DNA of 64,000 nt, from the NCBI GenBank assembly GCA_964425605.1, contig CAYRNR010000016.1, positions 13,905 to 77,904 of the forward strand. The letters are read 5' to 3'. Positions 49,934-60,130 of the stretch are shown piece by piece. Below the pieces are notes generated by a model. The model worked only from the letters and a program-made list of their open reading frames with translations. It was not told the DNA's origin and searched no databases. The translations under genes were made by a program, and so were the position numbers. The first letter of the stretch is position 1. Each line of letters begins with the position of its first letter. The stretch is from CAYRNR01 sp964425605 (GTDB lineage Bacteria; Myxococcota_A; UBA796; UBA9615; CAYRNR01).

Positions 49934-51034
49934 ATGGACGTCCTACGACTCGACCGGCGCGGCGAATGGCTGGACACGGTCTCGAGAGCCTGGAGGCACG
50001 ACTTCCACCACCTGCCTTTCTTCCACGCCCTCGCCGAGGGCGCGGGAGAGGGGGACGCGCACCTGTTCGTGCACCGGGACGGGGACGACTTCGTGGCGCT
50101 GCCGCTGCTGCTGCGCCCGGTCGAGACCATGCCCTGTCACGCCGAGACCGGCCGCGGCTGGTCCCACGGCACCAGCGTGTACGGGTACGCCGGCCCTCTC
50201 GTGTCACGGCCCGACCTGCCCGAGGCCGTGCTCGCCGCGTTCCGCGCGGCGCTCACCCTCGCGCTCGTGCGGAGGCAGGTCACCTCGGTCTTCTCGCGCC
50301 TGCACCCCCTGCTGAACCAGCGCCCCGTGCTCGACGGGCTCGGCGAGCTGGCCGACCACGGCCAGACCGTCTCCATCGACCTCACCCTCCCCGCGGACGT
50401 CCAGCGAACCCACTTCCGGTCCACCCACAAGCGCCACCTCAACAAGCTGGCCCGCGCCGGCGCCACCTGGGAGTACGACCCCGCCGGCGAGCACCTGGAG
50501 GCCTTCGCGTCGTGCTACGACCAGTCCATGCGCCGGGTCGGGGCGTCCGCGTCCTACGACTTCGGGCTCGAGCACTTCCGCGCCTTCTTCGACACCGACG
50601 ACGTCGAGGCCTTCCTGGGCGTGGTGAAGGTCGAGGGCGACGTGGCCGCGGCCGGCCTGTTCACCCGCTGCGGTCCCATCGTCCAGGCCCACCTCAACGG
50701 CACCGCCGATCGATTCCTCTCCCTCTCGCCCGCCAAGCTCATGTACGACGGCGCCCGGCTGTGGTCCACCGAGCGCTGCGCGACGTTCCTGCACATCGGC
50801 GGCGGCCTGGGCGGTGGCGAGGATCCCCTGTTCGCCTTCAAGGCCGGGTTCTCCCGCCAGCGCCACGACTTCGTCCTCTGGCGTTGGATCCTGCAAGACG
50901 TCAAGGTCGCCGAACTCACCGACGAGAAGCGTACCTTCCGCGAGGACCGCGGCCTGTCCAGCGACACCGGCGGGTTCTTCCCCCCCTTCTTCTGCAGCGA
51001 CTGTCACCCCGCCGAAGGCTGTTCCGGCGGCTGA
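49934..51034 (+). CDS. FemAB/BioF2-like GNAT-fold transferase
   Basis: A 366-residue protein of the Acetyltransf_6 / FemAB type. The N-terminal half has the pattern HLPFFHALAEGAGEGDAHLF and GYAGPLVSRPD, and the C-terminal GNAT half includes THFRSTHKRHLNKLARAGAT, YDQSMRRVGASASYDFGLEH and SLSPAKLMYDGARLWSTERC with HIGGGLGGGEDPLFAFKAGF. Fem-like transferases attach amino acids to peptidoglycan or glycans; in exosortase-linked polysaccharide loci a relative is a standard component. The tail contains a Cys/His cluster (CSDCHPAEGC) that may bind a metal. Divergent from the carrier-protein gene and followed by the sugar transferase gene after 28 bp. Likely the enzyme that transfers the carrier-bound group; inferred. 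Confidence 0.8.
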   Translation: MDVLRLDRRGEWLDTVSRAWRHDFHHLPFFHALAEGAGEGDAHLFVHRDGDDFVALPLLLRPVETMPCHAETGRGWSHGTSVYGYAGPLVSRPDLPEAVLAAFRAALTLALVRRQVTSVFSRLHPLLNQRPVLDGLGELADHGQTVSIDLTLPADVQRTHFRSTHKRHLNKLARAGATWEYDPAGEHLEAFASCYDQSMRRVGASASYDFGLEHFRAFFDTDDVEAFLGVVKVEGDVAAAGLFTRCGPIVQAHLNGTADRFLSLSPAKLMYDGARLWSTERCATFLHIGGGLGGGEDPLFAFKAGFSRQRHDFVLWRWILQDVKVAELTDEKRTFREDRGLSSDTGGFFPPFFCSDCHPAEGCSGG

Positions 51035-51062
51035 GGCGTCGATTGACTATAGTGTGGTCCGG

Positions 51063-51707
51063 ATGAAATCGACGAGACGACCCTCCTGGTATCGACGCCG
51101 CGGCAAGCGCCTGCTCGATCTCGCCCTCACCCTGCCCGGCGTAGCCGCCCTCGCCCCCATCATGATCGGCACCGCCGTCGCCGTCCGCGCCGTCCACGGC
51201 AGCCCCGTCCTCTTCACCCAGCAGCGCCCCGGCTACAAGGGCCAGACCTTCAAGATCCTCAAGTTCCGCACCATGACCAACGACCGCGGCCCCGACGGCC
51301 ACCTCCTCCCCAACGAGGAGCGCGTCACCCGCCTCGGCAAGCTCCTCCGCCAGACCAGCCTCGACGAGCTCCCCGAGCTGCTCAACGTCCTCCGCGGCGA
51401 CATGAGCCTCGTCGGTCCCCGCCCCCTCCTCATCCAGTACCTCGAGCACTACAGCCCCGAGCAGGCCCGCCGCCACGACGTCAAGCCCGGCCTCACCGGC
51501 TGGGCCCAGATCAACGGCCGCAACGTCATCTCCTGGGAGCAGAAGTTCCGCCACGACGTCTGGTACGTCGATCACCTCTCCCCCCTTCTCGATCTGCGCA
51601 TCATCGCCAGCACCGTCGCCAAGGTGATCGCCCGCGACAGCGTCAACGAGGAGGGGCTGGAGGGGGCGAGCTACTTCGCGGGGTCACGGACCGAGGATAT
51701 CGAGTAG
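51063..51707 (+). CDS. Initiating sugar phosphotransferase (PglC/WcaJ C-terminal type)
   Basis: A 214-residue monotopic membrane enzyme. One N-terminal reentrant/membrane helix (RLLDLALTLPGVAALAPIMI), then FTQQRPGYKGQTFKILKFRT, RQTSLDELPELLNVLRGDMS with the catalytic Asp-Glu, LVGPRPLL and KPGLTGWAQINGRN. It transfers a sugar phosphate from UDP-sugar to undecaprenyl phosphate, the first step of repeat-unit assembly. The small form, without the extra membrane domain, resembles PglC, fitting a bacillosamine- or QuiNAc-type first sugar made by the CapD-like enzyme. TATAGT lies only 9 bp before the ATG. Last gene of the locus before repeat copy B. Confidence 0.93.
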   Translation: MKSTRRPSWYRRRGKRLLDLALTLPGVAALAPIMIGTAVAVRAVHGSPVLFTQQRPGYKGQTFKILKFRTMTNDRGPDGHLLPNEERVTRLGKLLRQTSLDELPELLNVLRGDMSLVGPRPLLIQYLEHYSPEQARRHDVKPGLTGWAQINGRNVISWEQKFRHDVWYVDHLSPLLDLRIIASTVAKVIARDSVNEEGLEGASYFAGSRTEDIE

Positions 51708-51734
51708 GGCCTGGTTCGTTGGGCCTTCGCCGGA

Positions 51735-51793
51735 CCCATCCCCCTCCACTTCCACCCCCACTCGAGGGGTGGCAATCGCGAGGCTCGGGCGGT
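51735..51793 (-). repeat. Semi-conserved outer part of repeat copy B with pyrimidine tract
   Basis: On the minus strand this is GGGGGTGGAAGTGGAGGGGGA-like, the counterpart of the purine array beside copy A. Similarity to copy A outside the core is partial (short matched blocks with gaps). No gene is seen between 51708 and 52080. Confidence 0.55.
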
Positions 51794-51925
51794 GGATCCG
51801 GTGCTCCTTGGGGGCGAGACGGGGCGGTCCGGCGCACCGGCACACGTAACCTGCTCCGGCTGGAAGGGGGCGGATCGAAGCTTCGAGTGTGACCAGCTCA
51901 CGTATGTCCCCACTTTGGGGGCTGG
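51794..51925 (-). repeat. Dispersed intergenic repeat, copy B
   Basis: Reverse-complement copy of 15370-15501, about 96% alike by eye. It lies directly after the sugar transferase gene, at the right edge of the polysaccharide locus. The two copies are 36 kb apart in inverted orientation. Confidence 0.85.
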
Positions 51926-51928
51926 AGT

Positions 51929-52014
51929 TGGCGGAAGAGGGACGCTCACACCTTTACGCCTTCAGGCGCTGTGGCGGAAAAGGGACGCTCACACCTTTAC
52001 GCCTTCAGGCGCTG
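51929..52014. repeat. 43-bp tandem repeat, two copies
   Basis: Two adjacent 43-bp units (51929-51971 and 51972-52014) differ at one position. Each contains AGGGACGCTCACACC and ends in the hairpin-forming CGCCTTCAGGCG. The word AAAAGGGGACGTTCATTAC on the minus strand beside repeat copy A (about 15351-15368) is similar in layout, so both copies have a GGGAC-type flank on the same side. Confidence 0.85.
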
Positions 52015-52080
52015 GGCCCATCCACCACCCTCCCACTTGCACCTCCACTTCCCCCTCCACGTCCACTTCCACCTCGTTCC

Positions 52081-55287
<3,207 letters not shown>

Positions 55288-55502
55288 GACGTGTTCCTCC
55301 CGTTGTGGGGCTGCCCGGGCCGGTCGACCGCGGGGACCTCGATCGCGACGATACCATCCATCCCTGCTGGCGCGGAGCGTCGTCGAAGATCCGGCGAGGA
55401 TTCTCGGGATCGGCGGCCCCAGGCACATCGAGTACAATGGCGAGGCCTGCGCGGGTCCCCCAGGCGTCCCGCCCATTCCCACCGCCGGTCCAGGGAGCCG
55501 CC
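55288..55502. promoter_or_regulatory. Divergent promoter region of the repeat protein and MmcQ/YjbR genes
   Basis: 215 bp with no gene. TACAAT at 55433-55438 on the plus strand, 65 bp before the MmcQ/YjbR start, is a possible -10. No clear -35 or dyad operator is seen. Confidence 0.3.
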
Positions 55503-55859
55503 ATGGAGTCCTTCACCCACCCCCTCTCCGAGCACCTCCGCGCCACAGCCCTCTCGCTGCCCGAGACCAGCGAAGGCACCTCCTGCGTCAACCGCACCTT
55601 CAAGGTCCGCAAGAAGAACTTCGTGTTCATCGGCGAGAAGGACGGACAGCTTCGGATCATGCTCAAGCTCGTGGAATCACATGGGGCCGCTGCGGCGATG
55701 GAAGACCCGAGGGTCGACGTCGGCAAGTTCGGCTGGGTGACCCTGCTGTTCGCCCACGACGATGCGCTGGATACGGAACTCCTGGAGGGTTGGATCCTGG
55801 AGAGCTTCCGCGTGCTGGCTCCCAAGACCCTGGCCCGGCAGCTGTCCGGCCGGAGCTAG
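55503..55859 (+). CDS. MmcQ/YjbR family protein
   Basis: A 118-residue protein matching the MmcQ/YjbR fold: start LSEHLRATALSLPETSEGTS, then FKVRKKNFVFIGEKDGQLRI, SHGAAAAMEDPRVDVGKFGW and the C-terminal LEGWILESFRVLAPKTLARQ. Members have a cyclic DNA-binding-like (CyaY-like) fold and no proven role. ATG at 55503 is chosen because the upstream frame is of low complexity. Its TAG overlaps the stop of the convergent hemerythrin gene in a shared CTAG. Confidence 0.85.
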   Translation: MESFTHPLSEHLRATALSLPETSEGTSCVNRTFKVRKKNFVFIGEKDGQLRIMLKLVESHGAAAAMEDPRVDVGKFGWVTLLFAHDDALDTELLEGWILESFRVLAPKTLARQLSGRS

Positions 55860-56272
55860 CCCCCGGTTGTCTCACCCGCGAACTCGGCGTACTTCATGTC
55901 CGAGCCCAGGATGTGGCCGGAGATCCAGTCACCCATGGTCTTGACCAGCTCGGTGCCGAGCACGAGCCGGCCCGCGTGGACGTCGTCGCGGAACTCGCGG
56001 ATACGTCGGACCAGGGCGGCGTGCTCGTACTGATGGGCGGCCAGCGCGGGGAACCCGATCCCCTCCATGAAGCGCTCCTCGTCCGCGAAGTGGACGTTGG
56101 CGTACGCCGCGAGCGCGTCGATGCACTCCACGGAGGTCCGCTTCATCTCGCGCGGCTCACCGGCCATCAGGCTGCGGTCGAGCCGGTCGATCAGGTCGAA
56201 GAAGCGCTGGTGTTGCTCGTCGATCTCGGCGTTGCCCACGCTGTAGCGAGGCTCCCACACGAACATCGGCAT
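55856..56272 (-). CDS. Bacteriohemerythrin
   Basis: A 138-residue single-domain hemerythrin. All di-iron ligands are present: His21 (IDEQHQ), His61 and Glu65 (HFADEE), His80 and His84 (HQYEH), His120 and Asp125 (HILGSD). Such proteins bind O2 in the cytosol, buffering or delivering it to oxidases. The start at 56272 gives the usual MPMFVWEPRYSVG beginning. It is divergent from the trypsin-like gene and convergent with the MmcQ/YjbR gene. O2 handling fits an organism with alternative complex III respiration nearby. Confidence 0.92.
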   Translation of the reverse strand: MPMFVWEPRYSVGNAEIDEQHQRFFDLIDRLDRSLMAGEPREMKRTSVECIDALAAYANVHFADEERFMEGIGFPALAAHQYEHAALVRRIREFRDDVHAGRLVLGTELVKTMGDWISGHILGSDMKYAEFAGETTGG

Positions 56273-56339
56273 GTCTGTACCCCACAATCGTGCGTCTGGA
56301 TTCTCTCTCCATACTAGCCGAACCCGACGACGACGGCGC

Positions 56340-56367
56340 TTGTGAATCTCTACAAAAACAGTATAGT
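56340..56367 (+). promoter_or_regulatory. Candidate sigma-70-type promoter of the trypsin-like gene
   Basis: TTGTGA (56340-56345), a 16-bp spacer and TATAGT (56362-56367) form a reasonable -35/-10 pair. It lies 33 bp before the ATG at 56400, in an AT-rich patch rare in this window. Confidence 0.45.
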
Positions 56368-56399
56368 TCGCTGCACCTGGGGAGATATTCGAGGTGCCC

Positions 56400-57410
56400 A
56401 TGGGGCTGCGTTTCGGTGTCGCGCTAGTCGTCTCGATCTGGATGTCGGGTTGCTCGGCGAGTCCCCCCTGGGAGCCACCCGGCGAGATCCAGGAGCAGCT
56501 CCTCGGAATCCTGGGTGGACAGGAGACCGAGCACTGGCCCGCCGTGGGCGCGTACGCCATCGATGGCGGCCACAGCGGCATGTGCACCGCGGTGCTGGTG
56601 GCCCCCGACTGGGTCCTGACCGCCGCCCACTGCGCAGTGGACGCGGGCGACAACGACACCTTCGTCATGGCGCCCGATCTGGACGCCGCCCACCTGAGCG
56701 ATCTCCACGGCGTGGCCGAGGCCTTCCCCCACCCGGGCTACGACGGCCACGGACAGCACCCCCATGACGTGGCGCTGCTGCGGCTCACGGATCCCGTCGA
56801 GGACGTGGACTTCATCCCGGTGACCGCCGAGCTCCCCGACTCGGCCTGGTCCGGCACCTGGCTCCACTACGTGGGGTACGGGGCCGACACCTACTTCGGC
56901 GGTCCCGGGGCCGGGATGAAGAGGGAGACCGACCTCCAGATCGCGTGGGTCACGTCCCACGAGTTCGCGACCTACGCCGAGGACAGCAACTACTGCAGCG
57001 GCGACTCGGGCGGGCCGGGCTTCGTGGAGCTGGAGGGACGCTGGTACGTGGCCGGGGTCGTCTCGTCGGTGTACGCCAAGGAGAACGGCGAGGACATGTG
57101 CGAGGGCGGGGGCTGGACCATGCGCGTCGACGCCGAGCTCGGGTTCCTGGACGACCACTACGACGTGGAGATCGAGCCGGACGAATGGTACCAGCCACCC
57201 GATGAGGGGGACGACGACGACAGCGCGGCCGCGGACGACGACGACGACAGCGCGGCCGCGGATGACGACGACGACGACTCGGCGGAGATCGAAGACGACG
57301 AAGAGCCGGACGGTTGCCAGTGTGTCGTGCCGGGCCAAGGAAGCCGCCCGATGGTGTACCTCGCGTCGATCTTGCTGGCGATGGGCCTGCTGGTGACGCG
57401 ACGCAGGTGA
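56400..57410 (+). CDS. Trypsin-like serine protease with Asp-rich linker and sorting tail
   Basis: A 336-residue protein from the ATG at 56400 (GAGG 5 bp upstream; GTG at 56394 is possible). A lipobox-like WMSGC gives Cys18. The S1 domain (about 38-265) has His77 (TAAHC), Asp123 (HDVALLRL) and Ser203 (GDSGGPG), so it should be active. Then GDDDDSAAADDDDDSAAA-type Asp/Ser linkers, DGCQCVVPG, a hydrophobic helix (MVYLASILLAMGLLV) and TRRR form a C-terminal sorting tail. Having both a lipobox and a sorting tail is odd; one of the two may not be used. Followed by an esterase with the same kind of linker. Confidence 0.9.
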   Translation: MGLRFGVALVVSIWMSGCSASPPWEPPGEIQEQLLGILGGQETEHWPAVGAYAIDGGHSGMCTAVLVAPDWVLTAAHCAVDAGDNDTFVMAPDLDAAHLSDLHGVAEAFPHPGYDGHGQHPHDVALLRLTDPVEDVDFIPVTAELPDSAWSGTWLHYVGYGADTYFGGPGAGMKRETDLQIAWVTSHEFATYAEDSNYCSGDSGGPGFVELEGRWYVAGVVSSVYAKENGEDMCEGGGWTMRVDAELGFLDDHYDVEIEPDEWYQPPDEGDDDDSAAADDDDDSAAADDDDDDSAEIEDDEEPDGCQCVVPGQGSRPMVYLASILLAMGLLVTRRR

Positions 57411-57469
57411 GCGGGCCTCGCGGGGAGCCCGGGGTGATACCATCGGTGGCCTCGGAGAGGGGTGCCGCG

Positions 57470-58303
57470 ATGAGGTGGACCGCGAGCTGGATGCTCCTGC
57501 TGCTCGTGTTCGGGTGCAACGGCCAGGGCACGATCCCGGACGACGACGACGACGTCACGGCAGACGACGACGACAGCGCGACCGACGACGACGACGACGA
57601 CTCCAGCGCAGCGGACGACGACGATGCCGCTCCCGACTGCTCCGGCGGCTCGGGCTGGCCCGCCGGGCCCCAGTTCCTCACGATCTCCGGCGAGAGCCTG
57701 TGGGTGTACGTGCCGTCGGCCATGCCGCCGTGCATGCCGCTGTTCCTGTTCGGACACGGCGGCAACGCGCCGGGCGGTGGCGTCGACGGCATGTGGAACG
57801 ACCTGCCCAACACGAACCTGCCTGCCCTGGCAGAGCAGGATGGGTTCGTGCTGATGGTGCCGTTCGTGGAGGACGTGGATCACACGACCCACGGGTGGTC
57901 GGCCGGCGACGTGGCGCCGATGGAGGCGATGATCGAGGAGGCCGCGGCCCGGGCGGACATCGACCGCGATCACGTGCTCTACGCGGGGACGTCGTCGGGG
58001 GGTGTCATGGCGTCGTACTGGGGGCTGTACTTCCCCGATTCCCTCAGCCACGTCGGCGTCATGTCCGCCGGCTTCGGCGGCCAGGTCCCCTACCCCGATC
58101 CCGAGCCCGATCCCAAGCTCCCGTTCTTCCTCGGCCACGACCCGGACGACGAGATGGCGCCTTACTCCCTGTCGGAGGAGGCGGCCGCCGAACTCGAGGC
58201 CCACGGACACGAGGTGAGGTTCGAGGACACGGACGTGGGGGGAAACGGGCACGGGTGGCACCCGTCGGTGAGCGAGCAGATCCTGGCGTGGTGGCTGCCC
58301 TAG
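57470..58303 (+). CDS. Esterase/PHB-depolymerase-like lipoprotein with Asp-rich linker
   Basis: A 277-residue lipoprotein (LVFGC, Cys16). Residues 24-56 are an Asp/Ser/Ala linker (DDDDDVTADDDDSATDDD). Residues 60-277 form a small alpha/beta hydrolase: oxyanion region FLFGHGGNAPGG, nucleophile Ser175 in AGTSSGG, acid Asp224 or Asp226 in HDPDDE and His261 in GNGHGWHP. This resembles LpqC/PHB-depolymerase or feruloyl-esterase families. Substrate unknown. The stop TAG overlaps the convergent gene's stop (CTAG). It follows the trypsin-like gene by 59 bp and may share its transcript. Confidence 0.85.
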   Translation: MRWTASWMLLLLVFGCNGQGTIPDDDDDVTADDDDSATDDDDDDSSAADDDDAAPDCSGGSGWPAGPQFLTISGESLWVYVPSAMPPCMPLFLFGHGGNAPGGGVDGMWNDLPNTNLPALAEQDGFVLMVPFVEDVDHTTHGWSAGDVAPMEAMIEEAAARADIDRDHVLYAGTSSGGVMASYWGLYFPDSLSHVGVMSAGFGGQVPYPDPEPDPKLPFFLGHDPDDEMAPYSLSEEAAAELEAHGHEVRFEDTDVGGNGHGWHPSVSEQILAWWLP

Positions 58304-58698
58304 TCCTTCTCCTGGTCCTTCTTCTTCTTCCGCTCCTCGACGCTCTTCATGAAGATCTCCCACTCGTCCTGCTGGTAGCGGGCGACGTCGCGGTGGACGT
58401 CGTCGTGGGACACGCCGATCTTCGCGGCCATGACCTCCCAGCCCACCTCGATGGCGTCCTGCCACTTGTCCTCGTCGGCGCGGGGATCGAGGTTGGTCGG
58501 GAACACGGGCTTGCCCTCGTCGTCGAGCATGAAGGCGGGCAAGGTGTCGTGCCGGCCCAGCGGCCACAGGGCGGTCTTGTGGACGAACTCCTCGAGGTCC
58601 TCGAGGGCGCCGGCGTCGGCGAAGCTGCGGGCTTTCTCGAGCACGTGGTCCTGGGAGTACCAGGCGGTCAGTGCGGCGTGTTCGGTCTCGTCGAGCAT
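58300..58698 (-). CDS. Small cytosolic protein of unknown function
   Basis: A 132-residue helical, charged protein with no signal peptide. Sequence features: AALTAWYSQDHVLEKARSFA, ALWPLGRHDTLPAFMLDDEG and a Lys-rich tail (ERKKKKDQEKD). A good Shine-Dalgarno (GGAGG) precedes the ATG at 58698, and the length and codon use look real. I do not recognise the family. Its stop shares CTAG with the esterase stop. Confidence 0.7.
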   Translation of the reverse strand: MLDETEHAALTAWYSQDHVLEKARSFADAGALEDLEEFVHKTALWPLGRHDTLPAFMLDDEGKPVFPTNLDPRADEDKWQDAIEVGWEVMAAKIGVSHDDVHRDVARYQQDEWEIFMKSVEERKKKKDQEKD

Positions 58699-58768
58699 CG
58701 GAACCTCCGGAGATGGGCCAGGACTGTGAATTGAATCACCCTCGCGAAGATGTCAACCATCCGGTACC

Positions 58769-59395
58769 TTGCGCGATGTGCACGAATCCATCCTGGCTCA
58801 CGAGAACACGCCCCTCTGGGCTCCAGGTCTGCTCCTGCTCGTGGCCCTGGTCGTCGCCGGCGACGCGCGCGGTGAGCCGCAGCCCGACGATCTGCTCTTC
58901 TGCGGCGGCATGCTGGTCAACGTCACCCCCCTGGTGGTGTCCCACACAGAGGACCGAGCCGTGGGCCTGGGGCTCGGCGGCCGTTTCCACCTGAACGTCG
59001 CGCGCCACCTCCGGATCGGGCTGATGGGCCTGGGCTCGTCCGGCGGCTATGGCCCCATGGACAGCGAAATCGGGACGGGGCTCGGAGGGGTCACCGTGCA
59101 GGGCCGGCTGCCCGTGGGTCCCCTGGATCTGGCGCTGGGCGTCCTGGTGGGCGGCGAACGCGCCACGGTGCACCACTACCTCTCCGAGAACGACGACGGG
59201 AGCTTCGTGGTGCAGCGGCTCGACGCTTCGGGATTCATGCTCTCACCCCACCTGGACGTGGAGCTCACCTTCGTCCGACGGCTCAAGCTGGCGCTGACGA
59301 TCCAGTTCCGCCACGCCACCTGGCTGGACGACCTCTACGAGCCCACCGTGACCTTCCACCTCGGGATACTCTTCAATTCATACAGGGCCGGCTGA
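58769..59395 (+). CDS. Probable outer-membrane beta-barrel protein
   Basis: A 208-residue exported protein. The signal peptide is at about 15-38 (LLLLVALVVAGDARG); the start may be TTG at 58769 or GTG at 58778, neither with a strong Shine-Dalgarno. The mature part alternates hydrophobic and polar residues with Gly turns (GLGLGGRFHLNVARHLRIGL, LDVELTFVRRLKLALTIQFR) and ends in a strand without the usual terminal aromatic residue. This suits a small eight-stranded barrel, but no family is recognised. Lies 90 bp before actA. Confidence 0.6.
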   Translation: MRDVHESILAHENTPLWAPGLLLLVALVVAGDARGEPQPDDLLFCGGMLVNVTPLVVSHTEDRAVGLGLGGRFHLNVARHLRIGLMGLGSSGGYGPMDSEIGTGLGGVTVQGRLPVGPLDLALGVLVGGERATVHHYLSENDDGSFVVQRLDASGFMLSPHLDVELTFVRRLKLALTIQFRHATWLDDLYEPTVTFHLGILFNSYRAG

Positions 59396-59485
59396 GCACC
59401 CCCACCCCCCCCTTGCTTTGGTATCCTCGGCGACCTAGAAACGCCTCGGGACGGAAGTAGAACCCGGGCGGGAGTCTGTAGACCG
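59396..59485 (+). promoter_or_regulatory. Leader of alternative complex III operon
   Basis: A 90-bp gap with a C-rich tract, then TTGCTT (59414) and TAGAAA (59437) at 17-bp spacing as a weak candidate promoter, and GGGAG 11 bp before the TTG start. No hairpin or operator is clear. Confidence 0.3.
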
Positions 59486-60130
59486 TTGTTCGTCTTTCCG
59501 AAGTGGATCAACCTGCTGCGACCGGGGCTGGCGCTCGCGCTGGCCGGCGGGCCGCTGTACGGGCTGGCGCTGGCGTACTACGCGCTGTGGCCGACCACGA
59601 CGACGGTGGGGTACGCCCCCGAACAGCCGGTGCCCTACAGCCACGCCCTGCACGCCGGAGAGCTGGGCATCGACTGCCGCTACTGCCACAACACCGTGGA
59701 CCGCACCGCGGCCGCGGCCGTGCCCCCCACCGACACCTGCATGAACTGCCACGAGCTCGTGCGCAACGACTCCGAGAAGCTGCTGCCGGTGCTCGAGAGC
59801 CACGCGACGGGGATGCCGGTGAGGTGGAAGCGCATCCACGACCTCCCGGACTTCGTGTACTTCGATCACAGCGCGCACGTGTCGCGCGGGGTCAGCTGCG
59901 TGTCCTGCCACGACCGGGTGGACGAGGCCGAGGTGGTCGCCCACGAGGAGCTGCTGTCCATGGGGTGGTGCCTGCGTTGCCACCGCCACCCCGAGCAGCA
60001 CCTGCGCCCCGCGGAGCACGTCACCGACCTGGGCTGGGAGCCCACCGGGGACCAGGTCCAGATGGGGCGCCGGCTGATGCAGGCGCACGACATCCAGCCT
60101 TCGGAGGACTGCTCGACATGTCATCGGTGA
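59486..60130 (+). CDS. actA: Alternative complex III subunit ActA, pentaheme cytochrome c
   Basis: A 214-residue membrane-anchored cytochrome. One N-terminal helix (about 10-35) is followed by a periplasmic domain with five CxxCH motifs (CRYCH, CMNCH, CVSCH, CLRCH, CSTCH), the number found in ActA. The pattern PYSHALHAGELGIDCRYCHN and VYFDHSAHVSRGVSCVSCHD is typical. TTG at 59486 is the only in-frame start near the helix, with GGGAG 11 bp upstream. ActA carries electrons out of the menaquinol-oxidising complex. It overlaps actB by 13 bp. Confidence 0.93.
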   Translation: MFVFPKWINLLRPGLALALAGGPLYGLALAYYALWPTTTTVGYAPEQPVPYSHALHAGELGIDCRYCHNTVDRTAAAAVPPTDTCMNCHELVRNDSEKLLPVLESHATGMPVRWKRIHDLPDFVYFDHSAHVSRGVSCVSCHDRVDEAEVVAHEELLSMGWCLRCHRHPEQHLRPAEHVTDLGWEPTGDQVQMGRRLMQAHDIQPSEDCSTCHR

